A DNA stretch of 28,533 nt. Source: Dichomitus squalens LYAD-421 SS1 (Eukaryota; Basidiomycota; Agaricomycetes; Polyporales; Polyporaceae). Below the pieces are notes generated by a model. The model was not told the origin of the DNA. It worked only from the letters and a program-made list of their open reading frames with translations, and made no database searches. Below are positions 20,287 to 28,533 of this stretch, in pieces. Location: assembly GCF_000275845.1 (NCBI RefSeq), contig NW_006766909.1, positions 15,651 to 44,183 of the forward strand. The letters are read 5' to 3'. The translations under genes were made by a program, and so were the position numbers. The stretch's first letter is position 1. Every line of letters starts with the position of its first letter.

Positions 20287-20826
20287 TGCATACCTTCAGA
20301 GTATCGGTTTCGTATAGATATTAGAAGTACACCATTGACTTGGTTGGTAATCAGTATGCTCACCAACTGCTTTTGCAGCACTGACGATGGGTTTGAATGA
20401 GTGCTTCACGATTTTCCGTCCCGCCTCGTCGTGAACTTCGGTCTGGTGGTGGAGGCGCGGATTGCGGACTTCCGATCCTACAGTAGTGGTGAATCGCCAA
20501 GTTGAACGCAATTGTCTGTTCTCCCTTGACGACAGGTCCGGGAATATCCGGCACGTGGTGTGAGCGCCTTCAAGAGCGGCTATACTTATCTTTCGTCACT
20601 TCCGTGTCGCCCTACGCGCTATTATATCTTGGTTCTTTGGCAGCATAACAGGCAAAGCCATCCATTCACATCAGCTCCCGACAAACTCGTGGTTTCCGTG
20701 AAAAGTCTCAACACTTCCAGTCGTGACTATTTGGACATATCACTGGTAAACCACCAACAGCACAGGTGCAGATTAACCGGGTAGATAAACACATGAGGGC
20801 ATTACAGCTCTCCTCGTAGAACTACT

Positions 20827-21397
20827 TCAGTCTTCGTCATGAAGCACTGGTTCCGGGTCAGCCGGAAGCGCCTGTACCATAGATTCTATCCAATTGTACA
20901 GAGTTAGATAACCCCCTGCAACGAAAACGGCGCCCACGTAGGCATCCATGATGTAGCGCGTCTCCTGAGGACATCATATTCAGTGCAGGGATCGATAGTA
21001 CACGAAGAGCACGCACCTCTGGCGTATAGAGATCCACGTCCTGCGAGTGTCGAATCTTCTCCATCCACTGATACTCTCCGACCCATCTCGCGACGTGCTC
21101 GGGAAGCTTTTCCTGTTCAATCTGTAAAACACGCAGGTAAGCGATACACATCAGGGGCTTAGAACCGGTGAGACGCACGCTCAGAGCGGCGGCCGACATC
21201 GGGGGTTTCTTGCGGAAGAGGACGTGGGCATACACCGCCTCGAGCACCTTGCTCCCGAGTGCGACGAGCCTTTCGCCGTTTCCGTAGGCAGAGTCGGGGT
21301 TCAGTGCATTCCCCGTGTTACGGAGGGAGCGGTGTACAAATATCTCTAGCATTGCTTCGCCAGGGATCGGTGGGGCGGGCGGGAGTTCAGTTGCCAT
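20827..21397 (-). CDS. small RNase III-fold protein, probably catalytically inactive
   Basis: Exons are 21397-21179, 21121-21017 and 20964-20827; the introns (57 and 52 nt) are both phase 0, giving 153 residues. RNase III-like features are FVHRSL (20-25, usual F.H.S), GERLVALGSKVLE (41-53, at the place of the signature ERLEFLGDSVLD) and TRYIMDAYVGAVFVAGG (110-126, matching DT.EALIGAIYLDGG). In the signature the first acidic residue is Val45-Ala46 and the key Asp is Ser49, so metal binding is probably lost. Asp115 remains. There is no double-stranded RNA-binding domain, and the length is about one RNase III domain. Such proteins act as structural subunits in mitochondrial ribosomes or remain uncharacterised. 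The start at 21397 is preferred because a TATA-like box lies inside the longer upstream frame (21484). The first intron has no stop in frame. Confidence 0.75.
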
Positions 21398-21488
21398 GAT
21401 GGAGGACTGAGGAAAGAGCGAAGCGATGACGATGCGTAGGATGTGAGTGAAAGTGCCAACGCCTAGCTGGTTTGGTGATAGCATCAGA

Positions 21489-21496
21489 TATATGTA
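21489..21496 (-). promoter_or_regulatory. TATA-like box of the RNase III-like gene
   Basis: On the minus strand TACATATA lies about 95 bases before the ATG at 21397. A transcript starting 30-40 bases downstream would exclude the upstream ATG at 21484. Motif and position only. Confidence 0.4.
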
Positions 21497-21497
21497 T

Positions 21498-22925
21498 CAA
21501 TGTGCTGCGGTGAGCTTCTGCAGCATTTGCCGTAAATTAACGACGGACCTTGGTACTATTGTGCTGCGGCAATGGCCATTGCCTCGAGGGGTGTGCGGGG
21601 CTCGTTTGTCGACCATATCTCGAGAAAGCTTCAGGAAGAAAGGCCGGGTCCGTTTGAGCGCAATGTAGGGCAAAATATCTCCATAGCTTTCCTTGAAACA
21701 TTTGTAGGGGGATCTTACCTCCCCTCCACTCCCTGAGAACTTGAACGACGGGTACGCATACATTGCCCACCACATCTTCACCGACGCTTCTCGCAGACGT
21801 TAGCACCATTCGTTTCACCTGAGATAGGTGTTCCGTCTGAGCATTCTAAAAGAAGACGGGCTGCGGGGCCTGCCAATTCGTCTCCCCTTAAAGCTGTTTG
21901 CAGATAAGGGCGCAGCAGGCCTCGCGGTGACTCAGAGCCATCCTAGAGTTCTCGATGACCTCAGAAGTTAACTGCGGGCAAGCGCACATCAGCCAACTGG
22001 ATATCGCAATCAAGCGAAGGAATAGCTTATGCCTTATCCATCCTACTACTGCCACCAGGTCTCAACAGGATAGGTAGCGACTGCACCACTTGAAGGGCAG
22101 CGGCTCTTGCAGTGCGAAGAGGTATCGACGCCTGAGGTCTACCAGAGCCCAACAATCAAGCCTGATACGCAGATACCACAAGGTAGCTAGCAAAGTCTTC
22201 CTTGAGGAGTTAGAGCTAGCACGGTCACCAAGAGATGGTCTCTAACTCGAGTTTAGTACTATCGTTTGAACAATGTTGGGAGCACTGAGCAGATCGCCAC
22301 GTGTGCCGTCCTCGGCTATCCCCGGCCTCTTCCGCGTAGCGCCGAGCGGGCGAACGATGCTTCCACCACTCCATGATCATATAAAGCGGCATTCTACCAC
22401 GACAGACACAGCGCGTCCGATAGGTGGGCACCTCCGACTCCTTCTCATAAGCCGGGTCGCAGATGTCAAGTTGAAATACTCCACATTGTGCAATATGCGT
22501 CCGTAACTAACGATGTGCAGCAACGAACTCGGAGATGAGTAGACATGTAACTCTACCGATCATTGACGAGAAACAGATCAGCTGTACGATTACTATGGTG
22601 CTGAGACCAGCGAGAGCTCAGAGAAAGGTAGGCTTCTACGCATCTGGCCACTGATTCTGTAATGCTAAGTCGGACCGCCACTCCTCATCACGACAGTCGA
22701 TCAGAAATTTCCAAGGATTTTCTGCATCAATGCGGCGACGTAAATCACGGTCGACTGGGGATCTTCTCCTTGGCTCCGTCCCTAGGCGCTGGCGCCTTCC
22801 GTAGGGTACTAAAAGATTTGCTTCGGCAGGAGTCACGTTCCTCGCCTTCCCTCTCATCCCCTCCATCGCTTCGAACGACATTTGTCAGTATTGTCGGCAG
22901 TTGGAAACACTTCCTGACTTCCAAG
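21498..22925. other. intergenic between RNase III-like gene and esterase
   Basis: No gene is supported. Minus-strand ORFs 21497-21781 and 21537-21818 and plus-strand ORF 22273-22506 show no known motifs. An open frame upstream of 22926 (from 22662) continues in frame into the esterase, but a signal peptide begins at 22926, so the extension is taken as leader sequence. Confidence 0.4.
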
Positions 22926-24082
22926 ATGCTGGTCTCCTTGCGGGCGATCGCCGTGGGAGTCATCGTTGTGCTGCGATCTGCCAGCACGGCGATTGCATCA
23001 CCTGCTCGCAATGACAATATTGCATATTCTGCCATTGTCGTTTTCGGAGACTCTTTCAGTGACGACGGTGCGCAGGGCTGGCACGTGCTCAGAATTCAAT
23101 ATGCTAACACGGAGCTCTGCAGGGAACGGCGCTTGGGTGGTGTCGAACCATACATGGCCGGCGAATCCAAACTAGTAGGTTGATGGACACCCGTGTACAG
23201 TAGCATCTCTCAAACAACCTCGACGCTTCTATAGCTTCGGTGGTCGCTTCTCTAACGGTCCGGTATGGATTGAGTACGTAGCTAGTAACTTGTCGGTGCC
23301 ACTCCTCGACTTCGCGACTGGCGGAGGTCAGTGCCAAGTTCAGCGGCGTCCGCACATAACCCACACTGACGCTCTGATTCTATCCAGCCACCACGTCAAA
23401 CGCCCTCGTCCAGGGGTATACTGGGCCCCATTCAGTCATCCCCGTCCGCTCCATCGACGAGCAGGTCGTCAAATTCCTCCAGGAAGGCGCCCCCTCCAAC
23501 GTCTCTCTCGAGGCTCCGCTCTTCGTCCTCATGGGCGGCGCGAACGACCCTCTCTTCAACTTGAGCATTACTGCGAGCCAGTCGTTCCACGCGCTCATCT
23601 CAAGCACGGCGCAGCTTGCGTCTAGGTACCCTTCTGCCCACTTCCTCTTCCTCAACTATCCAGACCTGGCACGCATCCCCATGGACTTCTATGTCGACGA
23701 GAATACGAAGCAGGCGCTCCATAAGTACAGCACCGAACTCGACGCTCTGTACAGAGAATCGATCCCCAAGAATTTGGAGAGTGTCAGATACGTCGACGTG
23801 CTGCCGCTATTCGCCGAATGGGACTACTATGGCGCGCCAGAGAAGTTCGGATTCACGCCCCTCGGGACGTATGGAAGCTGCTTGACCGGCGTGTATAGTG
23901 AGACGCCTGGTATCACGCTGTGCGAGGATGCGGACGAGGTGGTATTTTGGGACGAATATCAGTGAGTGCTCTGCGATTCTAACAAGGTCCCGAGACGCAT
24001 ATCGCTTACCTATCGCCGAAGCCCGACTACGCACGCCCATTCGTGGATCGCGAAGTTGGTATTGGCCGAACTGGATCATTGA
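22926..24082 (+). CDS. secreted GDSL/SGNH hydrolase (CE16-like acetylesterase)
   Basis: Secreted esterase of the SGNH fold, similar to carbohydrate esterase family 16 enzymes that remove acetyl groups from plant cell-wall sugars. Exons are 22926-23067, 23123-23174, 23235-23326, 23388-23961 and 24022-24082 (921 nt, 306 residues). The signal peptide is about 1-24, with core AIAVGVIVVLR and an A-x-A cleavage site. Block I VVFGDSFSDDG carries nucleophile Ser43, then YFGGRFSNGPVWIEYVA, the block III region GGAND (Asn148), and the block V motif DEYHPTTHAH (Asp284, His287). The catalytic His codon is split by the last intron; unspliced, the frame reads Gln and then stops. No carbohydrate-binding module is present. 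The substrate preference (acetylated oligosaccharide) is inferred from the family. No lesion is seen. Confidence 0.9.
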
Positions 24083-24466
24083 AGGAGTATCATATCACTG
24101 GCGTTACGCTGCATGCTAGGAAAGCGGAATAGGGTCTATCTGTCTGGCTGCCTATTGCTGTCGCGTAAACCGTTCGGGCATTTGCTCCGATCCACCTGTG
24201 GGCACCACAAGGGCACCCAACCTGTAGCGATCCAGAGACTATTTTCTGATATAGAAGGATACCGCTCGCAAACCCTCTAACATATGCTCATGACCGATGT
24301 AATGCCACAATGATACCACAAGAAATATACGATACGTACACGTGTCCATCATTTACCCGGGAACTTAGTATGTCCCACGTTCTAGCATGTGATAACAGTG
24401 CAGCAATTCGTCAAGTATCCGTCGTAGTTAGGTATCAGCATAGGACCCAGGCGTAACTCACAACAA
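24083..24466. other. short intergenic region between convergent genes
   Basis: Shared 3' region of the esterase (+) and the broken F-box gene (-). I see nothing gene-like in it; it probably holds both polyadenylation regions. Confidence 0.5.
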
Positions 24467-25783
24467 TCACAGGAGATGACGCGTATCGAGGTTCTCTGAG
24501 CCCTCCAGTATCCGGCACAGAAACCCAGCGGAGCACGCCGCTCGCTGCGCGAACCTCACCTCCAGTAATCCTGCATCCACCATTGGCGCCATAGAGCGCT
24601 CCAAGCCCGCCTTGAGGTGGTTCTTCGTCTCGCTTAGCACCGCCGTCAGGTTATTAACGAATACGAACGCCACGCGGTTCAAGTTAGGGTACCCCGCGAG
24701 CGCGTTCTGCATATTTTGCCAAAAGCTGTAATACTGAATGGCCGCCGGGAATTGGCGGGGCTCGCTGGCGATGCTGACGGGATAGACCTTGAATGTGATG
24801 AGGCGTAGACGTCGGAGGAAGCGGGCGTGTGTTAAAAGAAGAGTCAGCGGGGCCTAGAGAGCGGCAACACGAGGGACGTACGAAGATTGGGACGGATCAG
24901 CTCGGAGTCTACGTGCACCTCGAGCTCGAGGAGGTTCGCTCCTACTTCGTGCAGGAAGGGATTCAACGCCTCAGGGATTTAACGCCTCAAAGTCGAGGCG
25001 AAGTGCGGGCTTGAAGTGAAGGGAGGTAAGACGTCCCCCTGGACGCCCCGACTGGCGAAGTTGGTTGAATAGGAGCCCGATACATCTGGGCCCGAGACCC
25101 TCCAGTTCCGCGCACTCCACGGTAGGAAATCCATGCAGAAATTCGTTGTCCTGACCTGGAGGAGGGATCGTGGCCTTAGACAATTTTCCGCTGTCGATCT
25201 TCAACCTATGCAGTTCTGAAAACAGGCTGAGAACCTTGAACAAGTCGCGAAGGTCACCCGTTGCCGAGGAGCACCACAGCAGAGCAAATTCCAGTGGCTC
25301 CTTGCGCGGAGGATTAGGAGCAGGTGTAGATTCGAGGGGCGGGGATAGAGATGGGATTTCTGATGAAAGCAGGAGGAGCTTCGATGAGAGGCTCTGCAGC
25401 CGCGGGAGAAAATTTAGGATTCTACGAAGCGCATAGATCGTGATTACGGCCTCTGGCGAAGGAGGGAACTCCTGATAGGTTGCTTTGTCTCGCTCCCCAT
25501 TCAGCCTTAGATGCCAAATGCTATTTGCGATGTGTGACTGGGGCACATGGTCCTCTTCGAGGAAGGTCACGATTTGGTGGAAGCTAGCTCCAGTTGGACA
25601 GCATATCCGAAGGGAGCGGAAAAGGATCGTTTGACTGTAGAGCCGCCAGGGGCTACACACAAAGGTGCAGGAGAAGAGAGTAACTTTGTCGTCTTGTAGT
25701 TGGTCCAGGATCAACCAATCTATTTCGGGAGGAAATAGACACGGAGCGGATGAGGGAGTCAGATCTACCGTTAGTGTTGCCAT
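24467..25783 (-). pseudogene. F-box protein gene broken by a 16-base tandem duplication
   Basis: SCF-type F-box protein like the gene at 18839-20286. Translation probably starts at ATG 25783 (MATLTVDL), although ATG 25804 is in frame. The F-box is about residues 15-60 (LFPPEIDWLILDQL, FSCTFVCSPWRLYSQTILF), followed by Leu-rich segments. The frame ends at a TGA near 24972 because GAGGCGTTAAATCCCT is repeated as GAGGCGTTGAATCCCT (24957-24988). Past the duplication, the frame shifted by one continues smoothly (FLHEVGANLLELEV). An intron then ends at TAG 24854, and a last exon, 24853-24467, encodes RRLRLITFKVYP and YPNLNRVAFVFVNN. The donor is GTGCAC at 24918 or GTAGAC at 24912, both in phase. 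The duplication is thus the only visible lesion. A truncated protein of about 270 residues that keeps the F-box could still be made. Confidence 0.75.
24957..24988. repeat. 16-base tandem duplication inside F-box gene
   Basis: AGGGATTCAACGCCTC (24957-24972) is followed directly by AGGGATTTAACGCCTC (24973-24988), one mismatch. Sixteen is not a multiple of three, so one extra unit shifts the frame of the minus-strand gene and brings a TGA into use. Confidence 0.9.
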
Positions 25784-25804
25784 TGCCCTGCAGATCGCTA
25801 GCAT

Positions 25805-26458
25805 TCACAATGGTGACCGCTAAGTTGCAACATGAGACTAGCGATGATAATGGTCGCACCGTACGAGACTGCAATGCTCACTAGTAGAGTGAAGACCATG
25901 AGCCTTGTCCTCGCAACAGCAGTTGATGCGTGACCAATATTCGCGGGATGATTAAGCCATGTCCGAATCCAGCTCAGCTAGGGTATCTTCAGCCTGAAAG
26001 CCCCTGAAGGTGATTTCCAGGCCCGACGTCCAGAGAGAAGTTTGAAGGACACTGACAAAAGTAGAGTCAAGCAAGCACATATCGACGCCAATCTACGCAG
26101 GACATGCTGATGTCATCCATGCCAAATAGGGGAGTCGTGGGAGTGCCAAGACAAGGAGGTTTAGACCGCATCGTTGTTATGGTCCCTCACCTTCACGAGG
26201 ACGCACCATGCGGTCTACATATGTTTGCGATCTCAGGATGTTGCGCTTCTCTGGTCCAAGTTCTGATACTCTAGGCAGTTTGTCAGCGGAAAAGACACAA
26301 GCTACAGCCGTGTCCACCGTGAGTGTACATGACGACAACCGTGCTGACTCAATCAATTCAATCTCTGTCTGTTCCCGAGTGTCGCAGCCGAACCTCCGGC
26401 TTTTTTAACATCAACCCCTTCACGATCGTTGCCTTCCTCCTGTTCCTCACCACTGACG
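25805..26458. other. divergent intergenic region between F-box gene and epoxide hydrolase
   Basis: Shared upstream region of two divergently read genes. No ORF of note. A perfect 10-base inverted repeat (TAGACCGCAT at 26162-26171 and its complement at 26208-26217, 36-base spacer) and a T-rich CTTTTTTAAC stretch near 26400 are the only structures I see. The inverted pair could be a regulator site for either gene, but that is conjecture. Confidence 0.45.
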
Positions 26459-28133
26459 ATGTCGGACACCACCAATAGCGAAACACCCTTCAAGCTCTCG
26501 GTCCCAGACGCGGAGCTCGAGCTCCTTCAGAAGAAGCTCGAGCTCGTTCGCTTTCCTGATGAGCTGGACAGCGCAGGATGGGACTATGGCGTGCCCCTCG
26601 CCGACATCAAGCGTCTGACGGAGCACTGGAAGACCAAGTTCGATTGGAGGAAGGCCGAGGCCGAGATCAACATGCTTCCGATGTTCACGCGCGACATTGA
26701 AGTAGAAGAATTCGGCACGTTGAACGTGCACTACGTTCATCAAAAGAGCGATGTGAAGGGCGCGATCCCGCTCTTGTTTGTACACGGATGTGAGTGTCCA
26801 GTCCCCGTACACGCGTACTCAACATATACTGACAGAGCTATTGAATGGGACTTTGTAGGGCCTGGCGACTTCCTCGAAGTGAGGAAGATCTTGCCTCTTC
26901 TGACTGCGGGTGGCGTGGACCATCCGAGCTTCCATGTCGTTGCTCCCAGCCTGCCCGGGTTCGGTTTCTCCGAAGCACCACGCAAACCAGGTTTCAAGGG
27001 AGCCCAATATGCTGAGGTCCGTTCACTCCTGCCGAGTGGGTATGAGACTAACCTTATGTTGCGTGTGCGTTCAGCTACTGAACAAGCTGATGCTGTCCCT
27101 CGGGTATGACGAGTACGGTACGCACGCGCGAAATCTACAGGTTGCATGTGCCTGATATTTGACTTGGCACGCATACAGTGTATCAAGGGGGTGACTGGGG
27201 ACACATTGTAAGGGGATTTGACGTCTCTGCTCCACAAGAGCGGACAGGCTGACTGCAACTGCTCGCCATGTAGCTCGGAACGCACGTCGTGAAGCTTCAC
27301 GGACATAAGCACGTGAAAGCCTGGCACACGAACATGCCCGTGTAGGCCCTTGCTCTAGTATTTCGTGAACACAGGTCGCCTGATTTGCTGTGTTTGTCCA
27401 GCGGAACCATCCCCACAATAACTCAATTCCCTCTCGTGTTCATCCGGTCTCTCTTCACGCTCCCATTTGACCGCGCCTCCAAGGACAGAATTGCCGTGTC
27501 ACGGCGATTCGGAGTGTCAGGGAGGGGCTACTCGACACAACAGTCGACGCGTCCTCAGACACTCGGCTACTCGCTTGCTGACTCCCCAGTCGGGCTGCTC
27601 GCGTGGATCTACGAAAAGCTCGTGGGGTGGACGGACAAATATCCCTGGACGGAGGACGAAGGTGAGCGGTCGCGGTCACACGTCGCTCATATATCACTGC
27701 AAAACTAATGAGAGCCGTCACGAACGCAGTGCTCGAGTGGATCTCCATCTACTGGTTCTCGCGATCAGGACCCGCCGCGTCGCTCCGCATCTATTACGAA
27801 ATGAGCAATGGTGGCGCACAGTCGATCGGCACTCACGCCGGCTGGACGTCTGTTCCGCTCGGGGTGTCGTACTTCCCCGCGGAATTGGCTCAATTCCCAA
27901 AATAGTACGCGCCTCTCCTTTCTTCCACTCATGATAAGAAGGCTCACAGACAACTCTATCGCAGCTGGTCGCATACCATCGGAAAGCTCGTGTTCGAGTC
28001 GGAGCACGACGCCGGCGGGCACTTCGCAGCGTTCGAAGTGCCCGACAAGCTCGCGGGCGATCTGCGGAAGATGTATGGGAAGGGCGGGCCTGCGCATGGC
28101 GTTGTTCCGGGAAAGAGTGGCTACGATGTGTGA
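26459..28133 (+). CDS. epoxide hydrolase (alpha/beta hydrolase with EHN domain)
   Basis: Hydrolyses epoxides to diols, probably in detoxification or secondary metabolism. Exons: 26459-26789, 26859-27016, 27075-27117, 27179-27207, 27274-27341, 27402-27661, 27730-27904, 27965-28133; they sum to 1233 nt (410 residues, usual for the family), and every phase agrees. The N-terminal EHN domain covers about residues 8-105 (FKLSVPDAELELLQKKLEL). The oxyanion motif HGWPG (109-113) is created by splicing at intron 1, as is the nucleophile motif YQGGDWGHI (Asp183) at intron 3. APSLPGFGFSE lies between them. The catalytic His is His374 in GGHFAAFEVP. A lid region follows residue 187 (AWHTNMP, then PTITQFP and SPVGLLAWIYEKL). 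There is no signal peptide, so it is probably cytosolic. No lesion is seen. The native substrate is unknown. Confidence 0.92.
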
Positions 28134-28533
28134 AGAGCTCCATCCCTGGATTGGCAGTAAGCGCATCGCTTCGCTCATCTTATGGTCGCGGTCACTGACT
28201 CGATGTCAGACTGTACTATACCGTCACGTCTTTCATGGACAGATGAAATGAGCATGCGATCCTACTATAACATCCATGTCATCATTCGTTGCGATGTCTA
28301 CATTTGCATGTTGGAATCACGGTGAGAACACGCGCTGCGATTTGCAGGCAAGAGACCAAGTTGGGTCCTGAGCATGTCAAAGGGAGGGCAGTTGCACATG
28401 CTCACTGGCTAAGTTAGGTATGACTCGTACCTAAGCATGAAGAGTAGCGCCTTAGGAAGGTCAAGGAACCGACGCCAATTTGACGCAGGCCTAGGGGTGG
28501 GAGCATTCTAACGAGCGAGCGAGTATGTGCGAA
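28134..28533. other. intergenic to window end
   Basis: Downstream of the epoxide hydrolase stop. No gene, repeat or RNA feature is seen in these 400 bases. Confidence 0.5.

Noticed and set aside
26740..27327. Minus-strand ORF of 195 codons in the epoxide hydrolase
   Set aside because: Antisense shadow of exons and introns of a gene with complete phase agreement.
847..28133. A secondary-metabolite cluster from the reductase, esterase and epoxide hydrolase
   Set aside because: No backbone synthase (PKS, NRPS, terpene cyclase), P450 or transporter lies between them, and they are separated by many kilobases of unrelated genes.

Overview
The window looks like nuclear DNA of a mushroom-forming basidiomycete (Agaricomycetes, possibly Polyporales). 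The genes are cut by many short GT-AG introns of about 50-70 nt and lie on both strands with no operon-like packing. The families are those expanded in these fungi: a HET-domain protein, F-box proteins, a DUF6533-type seven-helix membrane protein, short C2H2 zinc-finger proteins, a secreted GDSL/SGNH esterase and a soluble-type epoxide hydrolase. The genus is inferred only.

Layout: 847-2071 (+) is an NAD(P)-dependent extended short-chain reductase with a one-base frame break near its N-terminus. 2072-6722 is gene-poor; it holds one unrecognised ORF (4460-5062) and a non-autonomous mariner-like (TA target) inverted-repeat element at 5171-5864. 6723-7571 (+) is a two-finger C2H2 protein followed by a long hairpin. 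9109-11374 (+) is a HET-domain protein. The next intergenic stretch carries a large palindrome (12761-13114) with 74-base arms. 13338-14492 (-) is a second C2H2 protein whose first finger is split by an intron at the same residue and phase as in the first one. 16935-18579 (+) is an 11-exon DUF6533-like membrane protein that becomes visible only after splicing. 18839-20286 (-) is an F-box protein, 20827-21397 (-) a small RNase III-fold protein with a degraded catalytic signature, 22926-24082 (+) a GDSL esterase, 24467-25783 (-) a second F-box gene broken by a 16-base tandem duplication, and 26459-28133 (+) a complete eight-exon epoxide hydrolase.

The genes do not form an obvious pathway. Secretion (esterase), small-molecule detoxification (reductase, epoxide hydrolase), non-self recognition (HET), ubiquitin targeting (F-box) and transcription control (C2H2) sit side by side, as in an accessory, fast-evolving region. 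Two of the ten recognisable genes carry a single frame-breaking lesion, and inverted repeats are unusually frequent. I found no convincing tRNA, rRNA, CRISPR array or autonomous transposon. All exon joins were worked out by hand from splice signals, phase continuity and family motifs; no transcript data were available.
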